Shown here one piece after another: positions 35,490 to 44,038 of a stretch of 64,000 nucleotides of DNA; within the stretch, counting starts at the first letter, position 1; each line of letters begins with the position of its first letter. Both the position numbers and the translations under genes were made by a program. This stretch comes from Haloferula helveola (lineage in GTDB: Bacteria > Verrucomicrobiota > Verrucomicrobiia > Verrucomicrobiales > Akkermansiaceae), in the NCBI RefSeq assembly GCF_037076345.1, contig NZ_AP024702.1, forward strand, positions 2,976,001-3,040,000. Reading direction: 5' to 3'. Below the pieces are notes generated by a model. It was not told where the DNA came from. It saw only the letters and a program-made list of their open reading frames with translations, and made no database searches.

Positions 35490-36178
35490 TGAGGAAAGAC
35501 ACGATCGGGAGACTGGTGAAGAAGATCGTTCGGAGAAACGGATTTGACCTCGTCAGGCACATCGGACTGGGCGAGTTGCTTTCGATCAACAGGGTGGACG
35601 TGGTGGTCGACATAGGCGCGAATGATGGAGGTTACGTGCAGGCGCTCCGTGAAGACGGCTGGGAAGGGTCGGTGGTTTCGTTCGAACCCCAGCCGGCGGC
35701 ATTCTCACGTTTGCAGGAGAGGTTTGCAGGTAATCCGAATTGGAAAGGTCGGGAGTTGGCTCTGGGTGAAGAGAATGGAACCTTCGAGATGAACATTCAC
35801 GAGATGGATGTGCTCAGCTCCTTCCTGACAAAGACAGAGAAAGAGACCTCGGCCGGCAAGACGGTGAGTGTTGAAATGGCGAGGATGGACAGCGTATTCG
35901 ACGCCGTTCTCGGCAGCCACTCGAGGCCTTTCGTCAAGATCGATACCCAAGGGTTCGAGCGTCAGGTGATCAACGGATTTGGCTCCCGAACGTCGGATGT
36001 GGTCGGATGGCAACTCGAGTTGTCTGTAGAGGCGCTCTATGAAGGTCAGCCAAGGATCGAAGAGATACTCGGGCTCATGCGCGAGCTTGGCTTTTCGCTT
36101 TGGAGGATTCTGCCGGGATTGCGCGACCCCCGGACATTGAGGATCTATGAGGTGGACGGGATATTCTTCAGGTTATGA
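35486..36178 (+). CDS. FkbM family methyltransferase
   Basis: 230 aa. Motif I VDVVVDIGANDGGYVQAL (about residues 34-51), SFEPQPAAFSRLQ, and the FkbM signature FVKIDTQGFERQVINGFG. A second, more compact copy of the FkbM fold in this operon; it differs enough from 33754 that it probably acts on another position. Start ATG 35486 overlaps the SGNH gene by 4 nt, with ATG 35489 as alternative. The stop overlaps the next gene by 4 nt. Confidence 0.9.
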   Translation: MMRKDTIGRLVKKIVRRNGFDLVRHIGLGELLSINRVDVVVDIGANDGGYVQALREDGWEGSVVSFEPQPAAFSRLQERFAGNPNWKGRELALGEENGTFEMNIHEMDVLSSFLTKTEKETSAGKTVSVEMARMDSVFDAVLGSHSRPFVKIDTQGFERQVINGFGSRTSDVVGWQLELSVEALYEGQPRIEEILGLMRELGFSLWRILPGLRDPRTLRIYEVDGIFFRL

Positions 36179-37113
36179 ATGGGCCTACCCTCCCAGCGAA
36201 CATTGTGAATGGCAGAGGCCAGCCATTCGACAGCGAACGTGAGGGCCTGTTCTTCTCGCGGCTTTTCGCGGCGCTGGAGCGCCGGATGGGCGAGGCGTTC
36301 GCCCGCACGACGTTTGTCATCCATCGGCGGGCCTTCGGGGAATTCAAGGGCAAGCCGATCCCGCTGGGGCAGGGAGACGATGACAAGGTGCTGATCGTGA
36401 TCTCGGACGAGCGCGAAGTGTTTCCGGTCGACGACTACCTTTCCTACCGCGCGGTATTCCGGGCCTACGGCTTCCACGACCTGCTCGCACCGAATGTCCA
36501 CAGCTTTCCCGTAAGCTACTTCAATGCCGCCGGTGAGGCCGAACCGGTGCCTTTCGGCGAGCGCGAGACATCGGTGTTCTTCTCCGGCTACATGAACCGG
36601 AACCGCGTCGACCTGTTCAAGCAGTTCTGTCAGATCGGATGGCTCCCGCGGAGAAATCTCAAGGGCAAGTATCCGAAGGAGGCGATCAGGCGCATGGTTT
36701 CCAAGTTCTACCGCCAACGTTCCTTCAATGATGTGTGGGCGGACGCGAAAATCGGTTTCACCGAGTGGTTCGCCAAGGGTCTGCCACCCGAGGAGTATGC
36801 CCGCGTTCTTGCCAACTCGAAGATCGCCCTCTGCCCGCCCGGTTTCGAAAGTCATGAAACGATCCGCCACTGGGAAGCGATGCGTCTGGGCTGCGTGATC
36901 ATTTCAGGACCGCTGCCGAACAACCGCTTTTATCGTGGCAGCCCGATCATCCAGATCCGCGACTGGTCCGCACTCCTGCCGCTGGTGGCCGATCTGCTTG
37001 CGCAGCCGGACGCCCTTGAAGCGATCCACCGGGCGACCACGCGCTGGTGGGACGAGGTTTGCTCCGAGGAAGCCGTCGCCAGCTACATGGCGGAAATTTT
37101 GGCTGGGCGCTGA
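36175..37113 (+). CDS. Exostosin-like glycosyltransferase (GT47-like)
   Basis: 312 aa, no membrane segment. The C-terminal domain has KIALCPPGFESHETIRHWEA followed by MRLGCVIISGPLP and IIQIRDW, the pattern of exostosin/GT47-like donor domains, with the glutamate in WEAM as likely donor ligand. The N-terminal half is poorly conserved. It probably adds one sugar to the growing unit. Overlaps the FkbM gene by 4 nt. Confidence 0.75.
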   Translation: MNGPTLPANIVNGRGQPFDSEREGLFFSRLFAALERRMGEAFARTTFVIHRRAFGEFKGKPIPLGQGDDDKVLIVISDEREVFPVDDYLSYRAVFRAYGFHDLLAPNVHSFPVSYFNAAGEAEPVPFGERETSVFFSGYMNRNRVDLFKQFCQIGWLPRRNLKGKYPKEAIRRMVSKFYRQRSFNDVWADAKIGFTEWFAKGLPPEEYARVLANSKIALCPPGFESHETIRHWEAMRLGCVIISGPLPNNRFYRGSPIIQIRDWSALLPLVADLLAQPDALEAIHRATTRWWDEVCSEEAVASYMAEILAGR

Positions 37114-37149
37114 CGGCGTCGGTCACCCCGTCACCCTGGGTTCAACACA

Positions 37150-38394
37150 ATGAAAGTCCTTGTCGTCGGTTACGCGTGCAGTCCGTGCGGAGGCTCCGAG
37201 CCCGGTGTCGGGTGGGCAGCGGTCTGCAGAATCGCGCGCACCCATGACGTATGGGTGCTGACCGACATTCATAACAAGGAAGGCTGGGAACAGGGACGCG
37301 AGGAAGGACAGGTCCCGGACAATATCCGGGTTCGCTTCCTGCGCGACCGGAGCGCCTGTTCGAAGAACCGTTTCGTCGCCCATTTGCAGAGCTGGCTCAA
37401 CTATCGCTCGTTCAACACGCAGGTCCTTGCGGCGGCGAACGAGTGGCATCGGGAGGTCGGGTTCGATCTCTGCCATCAGGTCACCATCGCAGCCTGGCGG
37501 ATGCCGTCTCCGCTGTGGCGACTGCCGATCCCCTTCGTCTGGGGACCGATCGGCGGCGCCGGCTACATCCCGCCCGTCTTCCGTCCGATGTTGAGTCCGG
37601 CATCCCGGCAGTTCGAGCGGGTGCGCGATTGGCAATCCGCGTTGGCCCTGCGTTCCAGAGCATTCAGGGCATGCATCCGGGAGACGGCGGTGGTTTTCGC
37701 CGCGAACGAGGAGACCGAAGTCCTGCTGAAACCTTACCGGGAGGACCGGCCGATGTTCCGTCTGCCGATCGCCTCGGTGTCGGAAGAGAAGGCGGAACGG
37801 TTTCGCCGCCGGGAACCTGCGACAGTTGAGGATGGACCGCTCAGGCTTTTCGCCGGAGGCAACATGGAAGGAAGAAAAGGCCTCAGTCTCGCCCTCAAGG
37901 CCCTGGCGAAGGTGGCGGAAAGGGGAGTGGACTTCCGCTACACGATCGCCGGTGGCGGTCCCGAGATTCCAGCGATGAAGGCACTTGCTGAGACGCTTGA
38001 ACTGGGTGAGCGCGTCGAGTTTCACGAAGGCTACCGGGGCGACGCCTACATCGGTGCTCTCCATCGCAGCGATGTCTATTTTCTACCGAGCTTCCGGGAA
38101 AGCACTCCTGTTACCCTGCTGGAGGCGGTTCTTTCGGGGTGCTACCCCGTCGTGGCCGACACCAGTGCACAGGGCGAGATCGTCCGTCTGGTCGGAGGTT
38201 CGGCGGTGCCCGTCGAGTCGGTGCAGCAATTGATCCAAGGTTTGGCGGACGCGGTCGTCTGGTGTGCCGAGCACCGTGGAGAACTGCTTGAGCTTGCCAA
38301 TGAAGCCGGTGCCAAAGTTGCGGACCAGTTCTCATCGACGTCCTACGACCGGACGGTTGAGGAAGCCTATCGAATCGCTTCGGCATCGCGTTGA
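37150..38394 (+). CDS. GT4 family glycosyltransferase
   Basis: 414 aa, GT-B fold. N-terminal VLVVGYACSPCGGSEPGVGW is the typical acceptor-domain loop of WcaL/ExpE-like GT4 enzymes; PFVWGPIGGAGYIPP is a second family landmark. The donor domain has LFAGGNMEGRKGLSLALKAL and LPSFRESTPVTLLEAVLSGC. Cytoplasmic, donor unknown. It starts 36 nt after the GT47-like gene and shares one base with the next gene (TGATG). Confidence 0.92.
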   Translation: MKVLVVGYACSPCGGSEPGVGWAAVCRIARTHDVWVLTDIHNKEGWEQGREEGQVPDNIRVRFLRDRSACSKNRFVAHLQSWLNYRSFNTQVLAAANEWHREVGFDLCHQVTIAAWRMPSPLWRLPIPFVWGPIGGAGYIPPVFRPMLSPASRQFERVRDWQSALALRSRAFRACIRETAVVFAANEETEVLLKPYREDRPMFRLPIASVSEEKAERFRRREPATVEDGPLRLFAGGNMEGRKGLSLALKALAKVAERGVDFRYTIAGGGPEIPAMKALAETLELGERVEFHEGYRGDAYIGALHRSDVYFLPSFRESTPVTLLEAVLSGCYPVVADTSAQGEIVRLVGGSAVPVESVQQLIQGLADAVVWCAEHRGELLELANEAGAKVADQFSSTSYDRTVEEAYRIASASR

Positions 38395-39287
38395 TGAAGT
38401 CGTCTGCCATTACCCTGGTTCACAAAGCGGCGATGGAGATCGCGGTCCCCGCGGTCCATTCTTTCGCGCGCCATTTTGCCGACCGCTACCGCTTGGATAT
38501 CCATACGGACGGCTCGCCGGACGAGTCGGACGAGCTCCGGCTCTTGACCGCTGCGGAAGGGATGGAGGCGCGCATTGTCCGACCGGTGGATCGGGAAGCC
38601 ATTCTCGAGGAGAGGCTGCGCGACTACCCCCGGACCCGTGCGTTGCTTGACGGGGTCGGTTACAACGCGAAGCTCGAGTTGCCGATGGTGGTCGAGCCGC
38701 CCTACTTCTACTTCGACTCCGACATTGTGTGGTTGCGTCCGGTTTCGAATCTCGAGCCGGAGGATGCGCCCAACGCGTTCTCCACCGAGTCGTGGACGTG
38801 GTACAACGGAGTCGCTCACGACGGGGAATGGATCCGGGAGCGGGTGCCTCGGCGGGTCAACTCCGGTTTCCATTTTCTGGGTGAGCCGTTCCCCTTCGAG
38901 CGCATGGAAGACATGCTTGAGAGAGGCCTCTTCGACCCGACCCGCCGCTACAACACGGATCAGGAGATCATGGCCTTCCTCTATCCGAAGATGGTGCTCT
39001 ACCACCCCGAGGACCTGAAGCGTAGCCGTAGATCGGTCCGCTACGACATCGCGAACGACGCGGCCGCGGCGTTGCATTTCCCAGGGGGAATGTGGCGTGA
39101 CCACCTTGACCAGATGTCGGAGTTGGCATCGCAGGCCGGACGTGGGCCGGTGGAAGTCCGTTGGGAGAAACCAGTGCCATTGTCGCGCGCCGAGCTGTGG
39201 CGGATGCGGTTGCAGGTCAAGGTTTCCGACTCGCCCTTGCTGGGCCGGGTCATCCACTTCTTGCGGAAGTTGTTGCGCGACGGATGA
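38394..39287 (+). CDS. Putative GT-A-fold glycosyltransferase with DSD motif
   Basis: 297 aa from ATG 38394 (one-base overlap). Residues about 98-112 read PPYFYFDSDIVWLRP, a DxD-type metal and nucleotide-sugar site preceded by hydrophobic strand, as in GT8-like or DUF6492-like proteins. NSGFHFLGE and YNTDQEIMAFL, found at the acceptor side of such folds, follow. There is no signal or membrane segment. Family assignment beyond a GT-A fold is uncertain. Confidence 0.72.
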   Translation: MKSSAITLVHKAAMEIAVPAVHSFARHFADRYRLDIHTDGSPDESDELRLLTAAEGMEARIVRPVDREAILEERLRDYPRTRALLDGVGYNAKLELPMVVEPPYFYFDSDIVWLRPVSNLEPEDAPNAFSTESWTWYNGVAHDGEWIRERVPRRVNSGFHFLGEPFPFERMEDMLERGLFDPTRRYNTDQEIMAFLYPKMVLYHPEDLKRSRRSVRYDIANDAAAALHFPGGMWRDHLDQMSELASQAGRGPVEVRWEKPVPLSRAELWRMRLQVKVSDSPLLGRVIHFLRKLLRDG

Positions 39288-39308
39288 TCCTTCGATGACC
39301 GGGTATCC

Positions 39309-40166
39309 ATGAAGCTTGCCTACATTCTTTCCCTGCCTCGAAGCGGTAGTACCGTGTTGAGCGCGATGCTCGACAAGCAACGTGGCGTGGTTTCGCCTCC
39401 GGAATCCTCATTTCCCCAGGTGCTTGGAGTTGCGACGCCCGAGGAACGGGCCGATCCCCGGCGGTTGGCGGCACTTTATCTCGGCGCGACGTTCCCTCCC
39501 ACTCCGCTCTCTCTCGATGATGCGGAGGCATGCATGGAGGGCAGTGATGAGGAGATTCTGGTCGCACTGGGCAAGGCGGTCGCGGTGAAGCTCGGGCGCA
39601 ACCCTGACGAAGTGAAGGCAATCGTGTGGAAGACGCCCCGCACCGTCGGGATGCACACGGCACCTCTTGCGACATCGGGGAAGTTCATCGTGCTGCGCCG
39701 GCATCCCCAGAACGTATTCGAATCCCAGTTCCGGGTGGAGTTCGGCGAGAATAATCGCAATCCGTTCCGCTTCGCGGTATTCCGCGAGAGCTATGAGCAT
39801 GCCTTCGCCAGATTGCCGCGTGAGCGGGTTTTCGAACTCGGGTATGATGATCTTCCGGGTGTGATCCCCCGCGTTCTCGAGTTCATCGGCGTCGAGAATG
39901 CCGGGCTGTGGGATGGGCACAGGTCGAGCCTCGAGATGGCCTCCGAGGCCTGCTCGTGGATGTCGGAGGTCACGCGTGAATTCGAGAACCGTGATCCGGA
40001 AAAGCGGGCGCGCCTGGATCCGAAGCAGGTATCGAGGCTCGAGCTTGCCATGAAGCTCGCGCGCCCGATGCGCCCGTTCCTTGGCCCGGTGCGCGCGCAT
40101 TTCGACCAGGCATCGATGGGGCCGATCCGCGAACGGGCCGCACGTCGATTCGCCGAGGGCCAATGA
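39309..40166 (+). CDS. PAPS-dependent sulfotransferase family protein
   Basis: 285 aa. The 5'-phosphosulfate loop LPRSGSTVL lies at residues 9-17 and the 3'-phosphate site VLRRHPQNVFES near residue 130, with R and S in the expected places. The rest is typical of the sulfotransferase_3/1-like superfamily. It would transfer sulfate from PAPS to a sugar hydroxyl. PAPS can be made by cysC, cysD and cysN in the same locus. The last codons overlap the following GT2 gene by 4 nt, tying it to chain synthesis. Confidence 0.88.
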   Translation: MKLAYILSLPRSGSTVLSAMLDKQRGVVSPPESSFPQVLGVATPEERADPRRLAALYLGATFPPTPLSLDDAEACMEGSDEEILVALGKAVAVKLGRNPDEVKAIVWKTPRTVGMHTAPLATSGKFIVLRRHPQNVFESQFRVEFGENNRNPFRFAVFRESYEHAFARLPRERVFELGYDDLPGVIPRVLEFIGVENAGLWDGHRSSLEMASEACSWMSEVTREFENRDPEKRARLDPKQVSRLELAMKLARPMRPFLGPVRAHFDQASMGPIRERAARRFAEGQ

Positions 40167-40945
40167 AGTTTTCCATCATCACCCCGAGCCTCAACCAGGG
40201 ACGCTTTCTGCCGGAGTGTGTGGAAAGCGTCCTTGCGCAGAAGGGCGTCGAGTTCGAGCACATCGTGACCGATGCCGGTTCGACGGACGACACGCTCGAG
40301 GTGCTGCGTCGCTATCCGCATCTGACGTGGAAGAGCGAGCCCGACAAGGGCATGAGCGACGGGATCAACAAGGGGTTCCTGCAAGCCACGGGCGACTGGA
40401 TGATGTGGCTCAACTGCGATGACCGGTTGCTCCCCGATGCCCTCGCGAAGGTCGCCGCCCACGCCGCGGTTCACCCGGACGCCGACGTGATTCACGGTGA
40501 CTGCCGGTTTGTCGATGCGGACGGTGACCCGATGCGCCGCAAATATGACACCCCGGTGGACGAGTGGGATTTTCTTTTTGTCGGATGCTGCAATCCTTCA
40601 ACCTCCACGTTTTACAATCGCCGAATCATCCAGTCCGGGGAGTTGTTGGATGTCGGCTATCGAAACTGCATGGACTGGGAGTATTACCTTCGCCTGATCC
40701 GTTCGGGGTATGAGTTTTCCTATCTTCCGGAACTGCTTGCGGACTTCCGCTGGCACGAGGAAAGCACAACCCAGCGCCATTGGGCTCGGATGGTTTCGGA
40801 GGGTCTCCGGGCCCAGCGGGATCACATCGCGAACCGGGGACTGCCGCGATGGTTTGGCTCGAAGTTCGCGCTTCGCGCCGGCAGACGGATCTTCCAGGCT
40901 CGCAGGATTCTCAAGCGTCTGTTGGTGCATCACCGAATTCGATGA
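40163..40945 (+). CDS. GT2 family glycosyltransferase
   Basis: 260 aa, GT-A domain of the WcaA/SpsA type. FSIITPSLNQGRFLPECVES at the N-terminus, TDAGSTDDTLEVL, then the DxD-like WLNCDDRLLP, and the acceptor-side EYYLRLIRSGYEFSYLPEL with FRWHEES. It is a clear paralogue of the GT2 at 47312 (same N-terminal wording and WLNxDDRL). The 4-nt overlaps with the genes on both sides suggest translational coupling. Confidence 0.93.
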   Translation: MKFSIITPSLNQGRFLPECVESVLAQKGVEFEHIVTDAGSTDDTLEVLRRYPHLTWKSEPDKGMSDGINKGFLQATGDWMMWLNCDDRLLPDALAKVAAHAAVHPDADVIHGDCRFVDADGDPMRRKYDTPVDEWDFLFVGCCNPSTSTFYNRRIIQSGELLDVGYRNCMDWEYYLRLIRSGYEFSYLPELLADFRWHEESTTQRHWARMVSEGLRAQRDHIANRGLPRWFGSKFALRAGRRIFQARRILKRLLVHHRIR

Positions 40946-43308
40946 AGTCGCGCCCTGTTGTCATTTTCGCGCAGGTGCCGCCACCCGAGCACGGGCAGAG
41001 CCGCATGGTGGCGGCGATGATCGAGGCGCTGGAGGCGGACCCGGACGCGCCCTGCTTCACGCACATCGATGCCCGCTTTTCGAAGTCGCTCACCGAAATC
41101 GGAGAAGGATCGGTCGTCAAGGTGATGCTGTGCTTCCGCTACCTCTGGGAGGCGCTCCGGGTGAGGTTCCGACTTGAAGATCCGGTGCTTTATTACGTTC
41201 CGGGACCCGTTAAGTGGAGCGCGGTCGGGCGGGACTGGCTGCTTCTTGTGGTCCTGCGGTTCGCATTCAGCAGGATTGTTTTTCACTGGCATGCGATCGG
41301 CCAAGGAGAGTGGGCTCACGGGTCGGATCGACAGCGTCTGCCGGGTCCGCGTTGGCTTGAGTCTTTGGGGAGACGCATCAGCCGGTTGCTGCTCGCGAAG
41401 CCCGATCTCTCAATCGTGGTCTCCGAGAATTCGCGAATGGATGCCGATGTGATCGGGTCACGCGAGGTCAAGGTTGTATGGAACGGGATTCAGGATCCTG
41501 CCGACGGTCCGGAGGACCGGAAGCGCGAACGCCACACGGGTCCGATCCGTCTCCTGTTTCTTTCCCATGGCACTGCTGCGAAGGGTTTGCCCGACCTCCT
41601 TGAGGCCCTGGTCCTGCTCGGGCAGGACACCTCCCTGCCACGGGAAACCGGCATGGAACTGACACTCGCCGGTGGAGTCGCACCCGAGATTCGCGATGAG
41701 GTGGACGTGTGGATTCGGCAAGTCGAGGAGTCCTGGAGTGGCCGCTTGCAAGTGGCGGAAACGGGCTTCATCGATGGAGAGGCGAAGCGGGCTGCCTTTC
41801 TTGACGCTGACCTGTTCCTTGCGCCCAGCCGCTGGGAAAGTTTCGGTCTGACTGTCGCCGAGTCGATGGCATTCGGCGTGCCCGTTGTGGCAACTGCGTC
41901 TGACGGGGTCAGCGGGGTTTTGCCGGAAGGATATCCGTATCTGTCCGAGATCGCCGACCCGGAGGGGTTGGCGGAGCGTCTTTCCGCTGCAGCCCGAGCG
42001 GTGCTGGACGGAAGCATTCGTCCGCTATCCGAGGAACTCCGGGCAAGGTTTGAAGAGTGTTTCCGTTTCGAGCGCTTCGGTAGCTCCATCGTGGCCAGCC
42101 TCTCGTTTGTGGCGGAGGATCGGCAGCAGGGTAAGCGGGGTCACGACGAGATTGCGATCTACGCCTATCTTGCCGATCAGAATCCCAAGCTCGGACGAAG
42201 TCTCGGAATCTCCCGCATGACCGAGGTGGTGCTGGGCACCATCGCGAAACAACCCGACGTCGCGTTGACGGGGGTCGTATCCCGGTCGTCAGTCAGGGCG
42301 CCGGATGCGTCGGCCGGCATGGTCACTCTGCCGTGGAGCACCCGACCGAAGCCGCTTCGCATCCTGACCGATCATCTGCACCCCGTTGTGATGCTGCCGC
42401 GGCGGAGGGCGGACGTCTGGTACTTCCCCAAGGGCTTCATGCCCCGTTTCCATCTGGCCTGCCAGCCGGCGGTGGCAACAATCCACGACACGATCATCCA
42501 GTACTACCAGGACCACTACCCGAAGTGGAGGCTTGAACTCGAATACAGCTACTGGGCGGGAATGCTTCGGAATACGCTCAGGAATGCCTCTGCAGTGATG
42601 ACGGTCTCCGAGAACGCGAAGCGTCAGATCGAGGAGTTTGTCCGCCGGCACAAGCTGCCCGAGAAGAAGATCTACGTCACCTACGAACCCTGCCTCTACG
42701 AGTCGATCCCCCAACCCGAAGATCCCGCCAAGGCCGACTACGTGCTTCATCTCGGGTCGAAGGAACCCCACAAGCGGACCGCATGGCTGGTCCGGCAGTG
42801 GCTGAAGGGTGAGAGGGAGCGAGTGGGATCCGATCCTTCACTCCCGAAGCTACACGTCGTCGGGGCCCTGCCGGATGAGGTGACTGAATCGGTCAGGTCC
42901 AGCGCGTCGATCGTCTATCTGCCGTTTCTGGAGGATCAGGCGCTTGTTTCCCAGTTCACTGCCGCGAAGGCCTTGGTGTTTCCTTCTGAAGTGGAGGGCT
43001 TCGGGTTGCCGGCGATCGAAGCCTATTACCTCGGCACGCCGGTTTGTTACCACCGGGGAACCTCGGTCGAGGAGGTGTTGGGGGTCGCGACAGACAAGGG
43101 GGGGTTCTCCTTGGACGATGCTTCGAGCCTGTGGCCGGTACTCGAGGAAGTCATGGCATTGCCTCCCGACGAAGTGCGCCGGACCGGCCTGGCGCTACGG
43201 GACGCATACAGTTCGAAGCGGGTCGTCGAACGGATGATGGAGGTTTTCGGCGAAGTGGCGGGAGGCGGGGGAGGGGCTCACTCGGATCGTCCGGCGTCCG
43301 GCAGGTAG
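40942..43308 (+). CDS. Tandem GT4-GT4 fusion glycosyltransferase
   Basis: 788 aa from ATG 40942 (ATGA overlap with the GT2 gene). Two complete GT-B units are joined. The first, about residues 1-385, has IRLLFLSHGTAAKGLPDLLE and APSRWESFGLTVAESMAFGV. The second, about 400-770, has IHDTIIQYYQDHYP, LHLGSKEPHKRT and FPSEVEGFGLPAIEAYYLGT. Both keep the donor-site glutamates, so it is probably bifunctional and adds two sugars. No frameshift or stop separates the halves. The 3' end overlaps the convergent sulfotransferase gene by 31 bp. Confidence 0.9.
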   Translation: MKSRPVVIFAQVPPPEHGQSRMVAAMIEALEADPDAPCFTHIDARFSKSLTEIGEGSVVKVMLCFRYLWEALRVRFRLEDPVLYYVPGPVKWSAVGRDWLLLVVLRFAFSRIVFHWHAIGQGEWAHGSDRQRLPGPRWLESLGRRISRLLLAKPDLSIVVSENSRMDADVIGSREVKVVWNGIQDPADGPEDRKRERHTGPIRLLFLSHGTAAKGLPDLLEALVLLGQDTSLPRETGMELTLAGGVAPEIRDEVDVWIRQVEESWSGRLQVAETGFIDGEAKRAAFLDADLFLAPSRWESFGLTVAESMAFGVPVVATASDGVSGVLPEGYPYLSEIADPEGLAERLSAAARAVLDGSIRPLSEELRARFEECFRFERFGSSIVASLSFVAEDRQQGKRGHDEIAIYAYLADQNPKLGRSLGISRMTEVVLGTIAKQPDVALTGVVSRSSVRAPDASAGMVTLPWSTRPKPLRILTDHLHPVVMLPRRRADVWYFPKGFMPRFHLACQPAVATIHDTIIQYYQDHYPKWRLELEYSYWAGMLRNTLRNASAVMTVSENAKRQIEEFVRRHKLPEKKIYVTYEPCLYESIPQPEDPAKADYVLHLGSKEPHKRTAWLVRQWLKGERERVGSDPSLPKLHVVGALPDEVTESVRSSASIVYLPFLEDQALVSQFTAAKALVFPSEVEGFGLPAIEAYYLGTPVCYHRGTSVEEVLGVATDKGGFSLDDASSLWPVLEEVMALPPDEVRRTGLALRDAYSSKRVVERMMEVFGEVAGGGGGAHSDRPASGR

Positions 43309-43949
43309 TCGAACGCGGCCATGAACGAAGCGAATCGCTCGCGGATGCGGATAGCGGAATCCCGATCCAGCACTTCCGAGTGGTAGCCGGGTCTGCCGGA
43401 GTATCGCGAGATGTGCCGGCCGTGAATGTGGTCGCCGGGATCAAAGTTACCGAAGTCACCAAGATTTTCGGCTCTCTTCCGAACCGACTCGACATGGAAT
43501 TCCTCATTGAAGCGGTTCCGTTCCTCATCACCGATCTCGACCTTCAGAAACCGGGTCAGTTCGTCGAAGAGGTAGTCGAAGTTGCCGTAGAAGTCTTCGT
43601 AGCGAAGAAACAAAGTGCCCGGCCGCTGCCGGATCGAAAGCACGTTTCCGAGACCGTGGTGCTCCAACTCGAGAATCTTCCCGGTGACGGCTTCGGGGGT
43701 CGGTTCGAGTTCGGACACGCCGAGCATCGACACGATGATGTCGAGCGGGTTGCGGACCGTGCAGACGATCCTCGACCGGCAAAACGGGCTGAGATGGAGA
43801 AAGCTGAGGTCATGCCGCTTCGGGATGTCCTGGCCGGGCAGTATCGCGCGCAGTGCGTTCCAGACGACCGTGCTGCCCGTGCGCGGCGGGCCGAACTGAA
43901 TCACCGGCGAGCGCAAGTGTTCATGAAGGATCCGAAGTGGGTTTCGCAT
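43278..43949 (-). CDS. PAPS-dependent sulfotransferase family protein, opposite strand
   Basis: 223 aa, compact. The 5'-phosphosulfate loop FGPPRTGSTVVW lies at residues 19-30, and the 3'-phosphate site CTVRNPLDIIVSM near 63-75 carries Arg66 and Ser74. FLRYEDFYGNFDYLFDEL is typical of the sulfotransferase_1-like fold. It is encoded against the direction of every neighbour and its end overlaps the fused GT4 gene tail-to-tail by 31 bp. The 89-bp gap to the divergent GT4 gene at 44039 must hold its promoter. A second sulfotransferase with low similarity to 39309. Confidence 0.87.
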   Translation of the reverse strand: MRNPLRILHEHLRSPVIQFGPPRTGSTVVWNALRAILPGQDIPKRHDLSFLHLSPFCRSRIVCTVRNPLDIIVSMLGVSELEPTPEAVTGKILELEHHGLGNVLSIRQRPGTLFLRYEDFYGNFDYLFDELTRFLKVEIGDEERNRFNEEFHVESVRKRAENLGDFGNFDPGDHIHGRHISRYSGRPGYHSEVLDRDSAIRIRERFASFMAAFDYLPDAGRSE

Positions 43950-44038
43950 GGCTCGGCGGGCGGAGTGTCATCCCTGTAGTCCCCGAGTTCAAGGTCCCGG
44001 CGCGGTTAGTCCGTCTTGGCGCGTCGGGTCATAGCAGG

